A stretch of DNA of 64,000 bases from JALORV01 sp963766365 (GTDB lineage: Bacteria > Pseudomonadota > Gammaproteobacteria > Burkholderiales > Burkholderiaceae_F): contig CAVXZK010000006.1 in the NCBI GenBank assembly GCA_963766365.1, positions 124,001 to 188,000 on the forward strand, given 5' to 3'. Below the pieces are notes generated by a model. That model ran no database searches. It had not been told where the DNA came from and saw only the letters and a list, made by a program, of their open reading frames with translations. Of the stretch, positions 54,252 through 63,776 are shown piece by piece. The stretch's first letter is position 1. The number at the start of each line of letters is the position of its first letter. Made by a program: the position numbers and the translations under genes.

Positions 54252-55429
54252 ATGAAGAAAAGTCTGATCGCACTGGCAGTCCTCGGTGCGCTGTCGGGTG
54301 CCGCGTCCGCGCAATCGAGCGTGACGCTGTACGGCATCTTCGACATCGGCGTGCAGTGGGTCGAGCAAGGCGTCGCGACCGGTAACACCGCGTCTCCGTA
54401 TCGTCAGGAAAGCGGAACCGCAGATCGACGGCGGCTACCAGTCGGGCAGCCGTTTCGGCCTGCGCGGCTCTGAAGCGCTGGGCGGCAACTGGGCTGCCGT
54501 ATTCACGGTTGAAGGAGGCTGGGACTCCTCGACCGGCCAGCTGCAGCAGGGTGGCCGCGTGTTCGGGCGCCAGTCGTGGGCGGGCCTGCGGCACACCGGC
54601 TTCGGTACGTTCGCGCTCGGCCGATTCGCCACGCCGTCGTCGGGCACCGGCTCGTTCGACCTGTGGGGCAGCGTTGATCCGTTCGCGACCGGCTGGGGCA
54701 TGCAACTCGCTCGGTAACACCTTCATCGCGTCGAACGCACTGCGCGAAGACAACGCTATCCTTTGGGCCTCGCCGAGCTGGGCGGGCTTCAAGTTTGCGG
54801 CGATGTACTCGGCCACGGATCGATGGTGCAGAAGCCGTACCTCAACGGCGCCAACAGATCGGTATGACGCTCGCGGGCAACTGGACATGGGGCCCGCTGT
54901 TCCTGGCGGCAACCTACGACTGCTCGGCTCCGCCGATGCGGCTCCGCGGTCGTCGTGGGGAGCAACCCGGACCAGAAGATGACTGCAGTTGGGCGGCTAC
55001 TTTCGACTTTCAAGTTCCTGAAGGTGCACGCGGCCTACGCCGACCAGGACAATGTTCGCGTCACGGTGCTGCTACCCTCGCGGGCGTAGGCAGCCGTCGC
55101 GGCGTTGTACCGGCCGGTATCGGCAACTTCAACAATACCGCCTGACATGCTAGGCGTGACGGTGCCGCTGTTCGGCGGCAGCCTCCTGGGCTTCGTACCA
55201 GGTATCGGATGCGGACAACATCATCACCGCCGACATATCAGTTCGAGCCGGACTACAACGTCTGGGGTATCGGCTACTCGTACCCGTTCTCGCGCCGGAC
55301 CAATATGTACATCGGCTATGGACAGCGGGAGTGGGACGGACAATACCGCGTTGACGAGCGGCGCCAGTTGCCGCTTCGCAGCAATTCGACTTCAAGCAGT
55401 TCGCTATCGGTATCCGTCACCTGTTCTAA
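54252..55429 (+). pseudogene. Second porin gene, broken by many frameshifts
   Basis: AGGAGAG precedes ATG 54252. Signal and first strands are normal (LIALAVLGALSGAASAQSSV, TLYGIFDIGVQWVEQG). Homology to the intact porin at 62109-63290 then jumps between all three frames at least eight times: SGSRFGLRGSEALGGNWAAV, NTFIASNALREDNAILWASP, LAGNWTWGPLFLAATYD, EPDYNVWGIGYSYPFSRRTN, and the proper end FKQFAIGIRHLF. Total length (1,178 bases) is almost that of the intact paralogue (1,182). Small indels, not large deletions, cause the breaks. Confidence 0.88.
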
Positions 55430-55449
55430 ACCGACGGAACGCAGTATCC

Positions 55450-55479
55450 AAGGCCGCTGCTTGCAGCGGCCTTTTTTTT
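55450..55479 (+). terminator. Intrinsic terminator after the second porin
   Basis: AAGGCCGCT/AGCGGCCTT stem with a six-base loop and eight T. Follows the porin stop by 20 bases. Confidence 0.9.
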
Positions 55480-55484
55480 CGCTC

Positions 55485-56921
55485 CTACGCCAGCGAATGC
55501 GCGAGCTGCGCGGCCACGTCGCGGTCAAGCAGGCCGCTGCGCATCCGGCGTTCGACCAGATCGGCCGTGGTGCGCGCCTGCTCGTGCGCGCGGGCGATGT
55601 CGCGGTAGCGTCGCACGGCCGCCGTGTCGTTCGGCGCCGCTGCGGCGGCGTCCTGCGCGGCTTCGATCGCCGGATCGACGTCGAGCCGCAGCGTCGCGGT
55701 CGCGGAGGTCGACGCGGGCAGCAGGCCACGCCGCACCGCCTGGTCGAGCGCATCGACGGCCATGCGCCGGTAGGTGGTCCACTTGCCGCCGGTGACCGTG
55801 ACCAGGTTGCCGTGCTCGATGACGATCGTGTGTTCGCGCGACAAGGTCTTCGTCGCACCCGGTGCGCCCCGGGCCACCAGCGGGCGCAGCCCGGCGAAGG
55901 TGTTGGTGATGTCCCCGGGCCGGATCGGATCGCGCAGGTAGCCGCGCGCCGTCTCGACGATGAAGTCGATCTCCTGCGGTGTCGGCTGCGGCTCCTGCAC
56001 GACTTCGTCGGTCGGCACGTCGGTCGTGCCGACGATCAGCCGCCCCATCCACGGAATCGCGAACAGCACGCGCCCATCCGAGGTCTTCGGAATCATCAAC
56101 GCGCGCGGCACCGGCAGGAAGCGCGCGTCCACGACGATGTGCGAGCCGCGGCTGAGCGCCAGCAGCGGTCGCGCCGCGGGTTCAGCCAGCGCACGGATAC
56201 GATCGACCCAGACCCCAGTGGCGTTGTAGACGACGCGCGCGCGCAGCTCGAAGTTCTCGCCGGTCTCGGCGTCGACCGCCCGCACCGCAGTGACGCGGTC
56301 GCCTTCGACGCGCAGGCCGTCGCAGCGCACGTAATTGATGACCGTGGCCCCGAGCCGGCATGCGGTGCGCATCAGTGCGATCGCCAGCCGCGCATCGTTG
56401 AATTGCCCATCCCAGTACGAGACGCCGCCGTGCAGGCCCTCCGGCCGCACCGTGGGCAGACGCCGGATCGTCTCGGCGCGTGACAGCCAGCGGGTCGGAC
56501 CGATGCCGCGCGCGCCGGCCAGCGCGTCGTAGAGACCCAACCCGACGCGCATGAACTCACGCTCGAGCGCCCGGTAGCACGGCACGATGAACTCGAGCGG
56601 ATGCACCAGCTCCGGCGCGTTCGCGATCAGCAACGCGCGCTCGGCGAGCGCCTCGCGCACCAGCTTCACGTTGCCCTGCGCCAGGTAGCGCACGCCGCCG
56701 TGGATCAGCTTGGTGCTGCGGCTCGAGGTGCCTGCGGAAAAATCGTGCGCCTCGATCAGCGCGGTGCGCAGGCCACGCTGCGCGGCATCGACCGCGATGC
56801 CGAGGCCGGTCGCACCGCCGCCGATGATGACGACATCCCAGGGCCGGTCCTCGCGCAGCGCGGCCAGCAGTGCCGCACGCTCGATGACCGGGGCGCGTAC
56901 GGCATCCTTCATTCGATCCAT
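55485..56921 (-). CDS. glpD: Aerobic glycerol-3-phosphate dehydrogenase
   Basis: 478 residues, FAD-dependent membrane-associated enzyme oxidising G3P to DHAP. Dinucleotide fold VVIIGGGATGLGIAVDAAQR, SSRSTKLIHGGVRYL, LFAIPWMGRLIVGTTD and the end domain GGKWTTYRRMAVDAL. ATG 56921 has GGAGAG nine bases ahead and overlaps glpK by 13 bases; ATG 56912 (ATGA overlap) is the alternative. Confidence 0.96.
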   Translation of the reverse strand: MDRMKDAVRAPVIERAALLAALREDRPWDVVIIGGGATGLGIAVDAAQRGLRTALIEAHDFSAGTSSRSTKLIHGGVRYLAQGNVKLVREALAERALLIANAPELVHPLEFIVPCYRALEREFMRVGLGLYDALAGARGIGPTRWLSRAETIRRLPTVRPEGLHGGVSYWDGQFNDARLAIALMRTACRLGATVINYVRCDGLRVEGDRVTAVRAVDAETGENFELRARVVYNATGVWVDRIRALAEPAARPLLALSRGSHIVVDARFLPVPRALMIPKTSDGRVLFAIPWMGRLIVGTTDVPTDEVVQEPQPTPQEIDFIVETARGYLRDPIRPGDITNTFAGLRPLVARGAPGATKTLSREHTIVIEHGNLVTVTGGKWTTYRRMAVDALDQAVRRGLLPASTSATATLRLDVDPAIEAAQDAAAAAPNDTAAVRRYRDIARAHEQARTTADLVERRMRSGLLDRDVAAQLAHSLA

Positions 56922-58402
56922 AGTCGCGATCTCTCCACCGCGCGTCGCCACTGCGTCAACAGCGACGCGCGCTCATCCTCGCTCATCCGCGGTTCGAAGC
57001 GACGTTCGGCGCGCCACAGCTCCGCGAGTTCGTCGGTGGCAGACCAGACACCGGTCGCCAGCCCGGCGAGATAGGCCGCGCCCAGCGCCGTCGTCTCCGT
57101 CACTTCGGGGCGCACCACCGGCACGCCCATCACATCCGCCTGAAACTGCATCAGCAGGTCGTTGCGCGCAGCGCCCCCGTCAACGCGCAGTTCGGTGATC
57201 GGCCGGTGCGCATCGCGCTGCATCGCGTCCAGCACGTCGGTGGACTGGAAGGCGATCGATTCGAGCGCTGCGCGTGCAAGGTGCGCGCGGCTGGTCCCGC
57301 GCGTCACGCCGATCAGCAGCCCGCGCGCGTCCGGATCCCAGTGTGGTGCGCCGAGGCCGACGAAGGCCGGCACCAGGAACACGCCGCCGTTGTCGCTCGC
57401 CTGACGGGCCAGTGCTTCGACGTGCTCCGAGCGCTCGAACAGGCCCAGGCCGTCGCGCAGCCACTGCACGACCGCGCCGGCGACGAACACGCTGCCTTCG
57501 AGCATGTAGGCGGCGGGCGCGGACGGGCCGGCGCGCCAGCCCGCCGTGGAGAGCAGGCGATTCGCCGACGGCTGCGGCTGCTCGCCGACGTTCATCAGCA
57601 TGAAGGCGCCAGTGCCGTAGGTGTTCTTTGCCATGCCGGCGGAGAAGCATGCCTGCCCGAACGTTGCGGCCTGCTGGTCGCCGGCGTTGCCGGCGATGGC
57701 GATCGGTGCACCGAAGAACTCGGGCCGCGTCTCGCCGACGATCTCGCTCGACGCCGAGAGGCGGGGCAGAACGCTGCGTGGCACGTTGAAGAGCCGCAGC
57801 AGTTCGTCGTCCCAGTCGAGCGTGGCCAGATCGAGCAGCAGCGTTCGCGACGCATTGCTGACGTCAGTCACGTGCGCCGCACCGCCGGTGAGATTCCAGA
57901 TCAGCCAGCTGTCGACGGTGCCGAACGCCAGCTCGCCGCGATCGGCGCGCGCCCGGGCGCCCGGCACGTGGTCGAGCAGCCAGGCAATCTTGGTCGCGGA
58001 AAAGTACGGATCCAGCACCAGGCCCGTCTTCCTGGTGACCGCTTCCTCGTGGCCGCGCTCGCGCAGTGACGCGCACAGTCCCGCGGTGCGCCGGTCCTGC
58101 CAGACGATCGCATGGGCGATCGGCGCGCCGGTCGAACGGTCCCACAGGACGGTGGTCTCGCGCTGGTTGGTGATGCCGATGCCGGCGATGTCACGCGCCG
58201 CGATCCCGCCTTGGCGCAGTGCCGCCTGGGCGCAGGAGAGCTGGGTCGACCAGATCTCTGCGGCGTCGTGCTCGACCCACCCCGGCTGCGGATAGATCTG
58301 CCGGAATTCCTGCTGTGCCGAGGTGACGATACGGCCGCTGCGGTCGAAGACGATGGCGCGCGAACTCGTGGTTCCCTGGTCGAGTGCCAGCACGTACTTC
58401 AT
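56909..58402 (-). CDS. glpK: Glycerol kinase
   Basis: 497 residues, FGGY kinase. Seen: YVLALDQGTTSSRAIVFD, the GITNQRETTVLWDRSTG, DSWLIWNLTGG, GNAGDQQAATFGQ and RVDGGAARNDLLMQFQAD. ATG 58402 begins directly at the family start. Together with glpD it makes DHAP from glycerol; no glpF or glpR is in the window. Confidence 0.97.
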   Translation of the reverse strand: MKYVLALDQGTTSSRAIVFDRSGRIVTSAQQEFRQIYPQPGWVEHDAAEIWSTQLSCAQAALRQGGIAARDIAGIGITNQRETTVLWDRSTGAPIAHAIVWQDRRTAGLCASLRERGHEEAVTRKTGLVLDPYFSATKIAWLLDHVPGARARADRGELAFGTVDSWLIWNLTGGAAHVTDVSNASRTLLLDLATLDWDDELLRLFNVPRSVLPRLSASSEIVGETRPEFFGAPIAIAGNAGDQQAATFGQACFSAGMAKNTYGTGAFMLMNVGEQPQPSANRLLSTAGWRAGPSAPAAYMLEGSVFVAGAVVQWLRDGLGLFERSEHVEALARQASDNGGVFLVPAFVGLGAPHWDPDARGLLIGVTRGTSRAHLARAALESIAFQSTDVLDAMQRDAHRPITELRVDGGAARNDLLMQFQADVMGVPVVRPEVTETTALGAAYLAGLATGVWSATDELAELWRAERRFEPRMSEDERASLLTQWRRAVERSRLWIE

Positions 58403-58504
58403 CGGTTGCGCCGTTGCTGTTGTTGTGTCGCTGCTGAGGGCAGCATAGACGAATGACATTGCACGCGGCAGACTTGCCGCACAACCCAGATCAAAGGAGA
58501 CACC

Positions 58505-59485
58505 ATGTTCGGTCGCCTGCTCGCCGTCACGGCGCTTGCAGTCCTGTCACTCGCGCCGGCCCACGCGCAGACCTGGCCCTCCAAACCGGTGCGGATCATC
58601 GTTCCGTTCCCGCCCGGAGGGACCACCGACATCGTGGCGCGCTCCATCGGGGTCGAACTGCAGCGCATGTGGCAGCAGCCGGTGGTCATCGAGAACCGGG
58701 CCGGTGCCGGCGGCAACATCGGCGCCGACGCGGTCGCGAAAAGTCCGGGTGATGGCTACACGCTGCTGATGGGCACGGTCGGCACCCATGCGATCAACCA
58801 GGCGCTGTACGCGCAGAGCGGCAGCAAGATGCCTTTTGATCCGGTGAAGGACTTCGTACCGATCACGCTGGTGGCAGGCGTGCCGAATGTCATGGTCATC
58901 AACCCGAAGCTGCCCGTGAACTCGGTGGCGGAGTTCATCGCCTACGCGAAGGCTCGGCCGGGGCAGCTCAACATGGCGTCGAGCGGCAACGGCACGTCGA
59001 TCCATCTGACCGGCGAACTGTTCAAGACCGTGACAGGAACCTACATGATCCACTTTCCGTACCGCGGATCGGCGCCGGCGGTGACGGATCTCATTACCGG
59101 CAACATGAACGTGATGTTCGACAACCTGCCCTCGGCACTGCCGCACATCAAGAGCGGTCGCCTGAAGGCGCTGGCGGTCACCTCGCGCACGCGTTCGCCG
59201 GCACTGCCGGACGTGCCCACCGTCGAGGAAGCGGCCGGACTCAAGGGCTTCGACGCGAGTTCGTGGTTCGGCCTGTTCGCGCCAGCCGGCACACCGCGCA
59301 CGGTCGTCGACAAGATCCAGGCCGATGTTGCGAAGGCGCTGGCGCAGCCGGCGGTGCGCGAGCGCTTCATCGCGCAGGGCGCGGATCCGGGCGGCAACAC
59401 GCCGGATCAGTTCGCGGCGTTCATCCGGGCGGAAACCGAGAAGTGGACGCGTGTCGTGAAGTTCTCCAACGCCAAGGTGGACTGA
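58505..59485 (+). CDS. Bug/TctC-family periplasmic solute-binding protein
   Basis: 326 residues. Signal peptide LLAVTALAVLSLAPAHA, then WPSKPVRIIVPFPPGGTTD and the typical ENRAGAGGNIGADAVAKS and PDVPTVEEAAG. Binds a carboxylate for tripartite tricarboxylate uptake or sensing. No tctAB genes nearby, as usual for orphan Bug receptors, which expanded in Burkholderiales. Confidence 0.94.
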   Translation: MFGRLLAVTALAVLSLAPAHAQTWPSKPVRIIVPFPPGGTTDIVARSIGVELQRMWQQPVVIENRAGAGGNIGADAVAKSPGDGYTLLMGTVGTHAINQALYAQSGSKMPFDPVKDFVPITLVAGVPNVMVINPKLPVNSVAEFIAYAKARPGQLNMASSGNGTSIHLTGELFKTVTGTYMIHFPYRGSAPAVTDLITGNMNVMFDNLPSALPHIKSGRLKALAVTSRTRSPALPDVPTVEEAAGLKGFDASSWFGLFAPAGTPRTVVDKIQADVAKALAQPAVRERFIAQGADPGGNTPDQFAAFIRAETEKWTRVVKFSNAKVD

Positions 59486-59495
59486 GTCGGCGGCG

Positions 59496-60299
59496 GTGTC
59501 TCCAGCGTCAGTCGCCAGCGAGCCGGCAGCGGCGTACCGGCAGCGACTCGCTGCCGTCATCGTTGCCGAGTTGCGCGACGACGCGGCGATACGCGCGTTC
59601 GGTGAAGGCGGGGCGTCGGCGCGTGGGCGGGCCGATCAGTTCTCGGATCTCGATCTCGTAATCGTCGCAGCGCTGTCGCATGCAGACACGATCTTCGGCC
59701 GCGTCGAGGCGGCGATCGCCACGATCGCGCGCATTACGCATCAGTGGAACGTGGAGCCACCCGGTTTCGCCGACACGGCGCAGCGCTTCTATTTTCTCGA
59801 GGGTGCGCCCCGCTTCTTTGCGGTCGACTGCTCGGTCGTCTCGCCCGCGGGCGTGGTGCCCTTCACGGAACGGGAGCGCCACGGTGAGGCTGTCATCGCG
59901 TTCGACCGTGATGATGTGTTGCGACCGCGCCCGGTCGACTCCACCGCATTGGCGCGCCGACGCGCTCATCGCCTGGCGCAGCTGCGGGGCGCTACGCCAG
60001 TCTTTTCGATGCTGGTGGCAAAGGAACTGGCGCGGGGCCGCGCCCTCGAAGCGCACGGCTTCTACCAGGTGCTGCTGCGGTCGCTGATCGAGCTGCTGGG
60101 GATGCAGCACCGGCCGGACCGCTTCGATTTCGGCTGGCGCTATGTTGAAACCGAGTTGCCAGCCTCGGCGCAGGCGCTGATAGCCCGTCACGCCTTCGTC
60201 GCCAACGACGCGGCGCTGGGCGAGCTGGCCAGTTCGCTGGAACGCGAGATCAACGCGCTGCTGGCCGCCGTGTCGGCGTCGCTGGAAGACGCGACCTGA
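59496..60299 (+). CDS. Nucleotidyltransferase-fold protein of unknown target
   Basis: 267 residues. Residues 36-54 carry the minimal nucleotidyltransferase pattern, GEGGASARGRADQFSDLDLV, with D51 and D53 as likely metal ligands and D115 (FFAVDCSVV) as a third. The remainder is helical, like aminoglycoside adenylyltransferases, but I see no specific match. GTG start, ten bases after the Bug gene, may be later. No HEPN partner is adjacent. Confidence 0.65.
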   Translation: MSPASVASEPAAAYRQRLAAVIVAELRDDAAIRAFGEGGASARGRADQFSDLDLVIVAALSHADTIFGRVEAAIATIARITHQWNVEPPGFADTAQRFYFLEGAPRFFAVDCSVVSPAGVVPFTERERHGEAVIAFDRDDVLRPRPVDSTALARRRAHRLAQLRGATPVFSMLVAKELARGRALEAHGFYQVLLRSLIELLGMQHRPDRFDFGWRYVETELPASAQALIARHAFVANDAALGELASSLEREINALLAAVSASLEDAT

Positions 60300-60312
60300 C
60301 GCCGGTGCCGCC

Positions 60313-61335
60313 TCACCTGGGCTGTGCGAGGCGATCGACCATCGCGATGATCGCCTTGACCTGGACGCCGGTCTTGACCGCGTAATCCGTGCCCGTGTAG
60401 CCCCACCAGTCCCAGCAGCCGTTCGGATTGAAAGGCTGCCACCAGGACACCATCGTCGGCTGGCTCGGCTGCACCTGCGGGTAGAGCACGATGGTGTCAT
60501 GTGCGGCGGCCCAGCCGTTGTAGCCGGCGTCGCGCACGAAGACCTGCTTGATCTGGGTCGCGCCCTGGCGGCAGCCATGCAGCGCGACATGGACGCGGCA
60601 GCGCACGCCCTTCTCGCATTGCGCCGGAACGAAGGCATAGCCGGCACTGGCCATCGAGGACATCGACCACCAGCGCCGCCAGGTCGGGACGAACTCCGCC
60701 TGCGTGAACTCGAGCACACGTCCCTGGCTGGCCGAGCCCGCGGGGATGTCCGGATGCAGCGCGCTCAGCATGTCGCCGACGCGATCGACACCACACCGAT
60801 TGAGGAACGGGACGTCGCTCGTGTTGCACGCGACGCCCTGCGACGGCGTCGGCAAGCCGTGCGCCAGGCCGGGCTCGACCTTGAATTGAGTGCCTGCCTT
60901 GTTGTAGTGGGCGAAGAACTCGGAGCTGGAGCGCACCACCGACGGCACCACCTTGGTGTCGACCTCGCCCGCAAGCAGCCACGCGCGCATGCGGCGCAAA
61001 TTCTCGGTCGAGTCGATGAGTCGAATGCCGGCAAGGCGCTCGGCGTCGCGGATCGAACCGTCGGCGCCTGGGTCACCTTCCATGCAAGGGCGCTCGATGC
61101 GTGCCGCATTGATGCCGACGCAGTAATACGGGCCGCCCGCGAACACCCCGACTCCCGCCACGCGCGCGGAGTGAGCCACGGCCACCTGCACCGCCATGTA
61201 CGCCCCGGACGACAATCCGGAGACGGTGAAACGGTCGCCCTGCGCGCTCAGGGCCGGAAGACGGTCCGCAGCCATCGCGGCTACCATCGGCGCGGCCGCG
61301 AACAGCACCCAAGCCCATCTCACCCCTAGCCGCAT
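60313..61335 (-). CDS. Secreted PHB-depolymerase-like esterase
   Basis: 340 residues. Signal peptide (VLFAAAPMVAAMAA), then a lipase-type GLSSGAYMAVQ with nucleophile S42, CRVHVALHGCRQG and YPQVQPS and the end WWGYTG. The C-terminal His is probably in the terminal third. Resembles short poly(3-hydroxybutyrate) depolymerases with a type-2-like fold; no substrate-binding domain is fused. Its start codon overlaps that of the divergent neighbour. Confidence 0.85.
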   Translation of the reverse strand: MRLGVRWAWVLFAAAPMVAAMAADRLPALSAQGDRFTVSGLSSGAYMAVQVAVAHSARVAGVGVFAGGPYYCVGINAARIERPCMEGDPGADGSIRDAERLAGIRLIDSTENLRRMRAWLLAGEVDTKVVPSVVRSSSEFFAHYNKAGTQFKVEPGLAHGLPTPSQGVACNTSDVPFLNRCGVDRVGDMLSALHPDIPAGSASQGRVLEFTQAEFVPTWRRWWSMSSMASAGYAFVPAQCEKGVRCRVHVALHGCRQGATQIKQVFVRDAGYNGWAAAHDTIVLYPQVQPSQPTMVSWWQPFNPNGCWDWWGYTGTDYAVKTGVQVKAIIAMVDRLAQPR

Positions 61336-61981
61336 GACCGCCTCCCGCACGCCGTTGCTCACCGCCCTGCTGATCGCCACGATCATCGCACTGCTCGTCT
61401 CCGGCTGGCGCCCGTATGACCGCCTGACGTGGCTGATGGAAGTGCTGCCGGTGCTGATTGCGCTGCCGCTGCTGATCGCGACGCGCGAACGGTACCCACT
61501 GACCACGCTGCTGTACCTGCTGATCTTCGTGCACGGGCTGGTGCTGATCCTCGGTGGCGCCTACACCTACGCCCGCGTGCCGGCGGGGCACTGGGTGCAG
61601 CAGGCGTTTGACCTGTCACGCAATCCCTACGACAAGCTCGGGCACTTCATGCAGGGCTTCGTGCCGGCCATCATCACGCGGGAAATCCTGCTCCGTGGCG
61701 GGTACGTGCACGGGCGCCGGATGACCGCGTTCCTGTGCGTCTGCGTCGCGCTGGCGATCAGCGCGTTCTACGAGCTGATCGAGTGGTGGTCAGCACTCGC
61801 GCTGGGACAGGGTGCCGACGAGTTCCTCGGGACTCAGGGCGATCCCTGGGATACGCAGTCGGACATGCTGCTGGCCCTGATCGGCGCGTTCGCTGCACTG
61901 CTTGGGCTGTCCGGCCTGCACGACCGGCAGCTAGAGTCGCTGCGATCCGGCACGGCTTCCGACGACCGGCCGCCGCGCTAA
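61334..61981 (+). CDS. YjdF-like (DUF2238) membrane protein
   Basis: 215 residues, five to six membrane helices (LLTALLIATIIALLVSGW; VLPVLIALPLLIA; YLLIFVHGLVLILGG; ...). The family core YDKLGHFMQGFVPAII and ELIEWWSAL, GTQGDPWDTQSDM is present. Function unknown. ATG 61334 overlaps the opposite gene's ATG by two bases. Confidence 0.85.
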   Translation: MTASRTPLLTALLIATIIALLVSGWRPYDRLTWLMEVLPVLIALPLLIATRERYPLTTLLYLLIFVHGLVLILGGAYTYARVPAGHWVQQAFDLSRNPYDKLGHFMQGFVPAIITREILLRGGYVHGRRMTAFLCVCVALAISAFYELIEWWSALALGQGADEFLGTQGDPWDTQSDMLLALIGAFAALLGLSGLHDRQLESLRSGTASDDRPPR

Positions 61982-62108
61982 GAGTCCTTGGCGCAGCGCG
62001 CGCGTCACCACCGCGCCGCGCACTTGAGCGGCGACAAGTCGGCCGGTCACTGGGCGACTAGAAAGGACGTGTGTGCCTTATGCACAGTCCACCTGCGGAT
62101 TGACTCCT

Positions 62109-63290
62109 ATGAGAAAAGTCCTTGCGATTGCCGCATTGGCTAGCGCCCTTCCGCTCACCGCACTCGCGCAATCGAGCGTCACGCTGTACGGCATCATCGA
62201 CCTCGGGGTGCAGTGGAACGAGTCCGGTCGTGACATGGGCACCAGTACGGCACCGAACTGGCAGCAGCAAAGCGTGTGGAGCGTCGACAGCGGTTACCAG
62301 TCCGGCAGCCGGTTCGGCCTGCGCGGCTCGGAATCGCTCGGCCGCAACTGGAGTGCCGTGTTCACGCTGGAGGGCGGGTTCGATGCCTCGACGGGGACAT
62401 CGAGCCAGGGCGGGCGCCTGTTCGGCCGCCAGTCCTGGGCCGGACTCCAGCATGCGGCCCTCGGTACGATTGCGCTCGGTCGTATCGCCACGCCCTCGTC
62501 CGGAAGCGGCGCGTTCGATCTATGGAGCCCGGTCGACCCGTTCGGTTGCAGCTGGGGCGTCGCCGGGCTGGGCAACACTTTCCTCCCGTGCGCGACGCTG
62601 AGGGAGGACAACTCGATCATCTGGGCATCACCGAGCTGGGCAGGCCTGAAACTCGCCGCGCAATATTCGGCGAACGTCGATACCGGCGAGACCGCTCCGC
62701 AGGGCACCAACACGTCGGCGATGAACTTCGGCGCCAACTGGGCGTGGGGTCCGCTGTTCCTCGCGGCGACCTATGACGTCATTGCCTACGCCGATTCCGG
62801 CTCGGCCGGCCGTCCCGGCGCTGGCAATCCGGACCAGAAAATGCTGCAGTTGGGTGGCACGTTCGACTTCAAGATCTTCAAGGTACATGCGGGCTGGGCG
62901 GATCAGAACAACATCAGCACGGCCATGACGCTGGGCGGCGCCGGCAGCGGCCTGCCGTCGGCCATGGTGCCGGTCGGCATCGGCTACTACGACAACAGCG
63001 CCTGGATGGCGGGCGTCACCGTGCCGCTGTTCGGCGGCAACCTGCGCGGTTCCTACCAGTACTCGGACGCCAAGAACATCATCAGCGGGCTGGCCCAGTA
63101 CGAACCGGACTACTCGGTCTGGGGCATCGGTTTCGATTACCCGTTCTCGCGTCGCACCAACCTGTACGTCGGGTACGCGCAGCGCGAGTGGGATGGCCGG
63201 GTCACGCAGGCGAGCGGCAGTGCACTGCCGCAGGCCTCGCAGATCTTCGACCGCGCGCAGTTTGCGCTTGGCCTGCGTCACAACTTCTAG
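62109..63290 (+). CDS. General outer-membrane porin, intact
   Basis: 393 residues. Signal LAIAALASALPLTALA, mature start QSSVTLYGIIDLGVQWNESG, 16-strand barrel signature pieces SGYQSGSRFGLRGSESLG, and a C-terminal phenylalanine (FALGLRHNF) needed for BAM assembly. Trimeric diffusion channel of the Gram-negative porin type. Closest in the window to the broken porin at 54252. Confidence 0.94.
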   Translation: MRKVLAIAALASALPLTALAQSSVTLYGIIDLGVQWNESGRDMGTSTAPNWQQQSVWSVDSGYQSGSRFGLRGSESLGRNWSAVFTLEGGFDASTGTSSQGGRLFGRQSWAGLQHAALGTIALGRIATPSSGSGAFDLWSPVDPFGCSWGVAGLGNTFLPCATLREDNSIIWASPSWAGLKLAAQYSANVDTGETAPQGTNTSAMNFGANWAWGPLFLAATYDVIAYADSGSAGRPGAGNPDQKMLQLGGTFDFKIFKVHAGWADQNNISTAMTLGGAGSGLPSAMVPVGIGYYDNSAWMAGVTVPLFGGNLRGSYQYSDAKNIISGLAQYEPDYSVWGIGFDYPFSRRTNLYVGYAQREWDGRVTQASGSALPQASQIFDRAQFALGLRHNF

Positions 63291-63312
63291 GCCAATTCAA
63301 GGCACCGAAACA

Positions 63313-63335
63313 GCGGCCGTTGCTCAAGCGGCCGC
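63313..63335 (+). terminator. Probable terminator after the intact porin
   Basis: GCGGCCG/CGGCCGC stem with a nine-base loop, then a T-rich stretch (CGTCTTCTTGTTG). Weak T-run. Confidence 0.5.
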
Positions 63336-63464
63336 CGTCTTCTTGTTGCCGTCTGTCCGAAATTCAGCGCGTGAGAGGGGTAATCCGCCATTCAGTGGAT
63401 TGCCGCTTCTGCATCAACATCCCACTGTCACATTGCGTGCAGACAATGCGCGCCGGAGGCGATC

Positions 63465-63776
63465 ATGCAGATGCGGATGCGCGAGCGGAACAACGAGGTC
63501 GAGATCCAGTTCAGCAGCCTGGGAGGCCGGCAGCAGGCCGTACTGGCAGCGCTGAGCGGCGCCACCGGCCACGGCGAACCGATCGATCGCGCCAAGCTCG
63601 AGTCGCTGTCGGTGCGCGCCCGTGCAGACGCGATGCAGGTGCGGGTGCGCGCGAAGTCGGGTGAGTGCCTGGACCTGACGCAGCTCTATCGCGGCCTGCG
63701 CCGCGCGCTGTTCGAGGATTTCCGCCGCAACGCGGACACGTCCCTTGCCGGGTACTGCGCGGAGCCAGGCGCCTAG
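63465..63776 (+). CDS. Small hypothetical protein
   Basis: 103 residues, not recognised. GGAGG stands seven bases before the ATG, which supports it as a gene. Charged and mostly helical: basic MRMRERNNEVEIQFSSLGGR, then a central VRARADAMQVRVRAKSGECL, C-terminal RGLRRALFEDFRR. No signal or membrane helix. Its end overlaps the next, convergent gene by four bases. Confidence 0.55.
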   Translation: MQMRMRERNNEVEIQFSSLGGRQQAVLAALSGATGHGEPIDRAKLESLSVRARADAMQVRVRAKSGECLDLTQLYRGLRRALFEDFRRNADTSLAGYCAEPGA

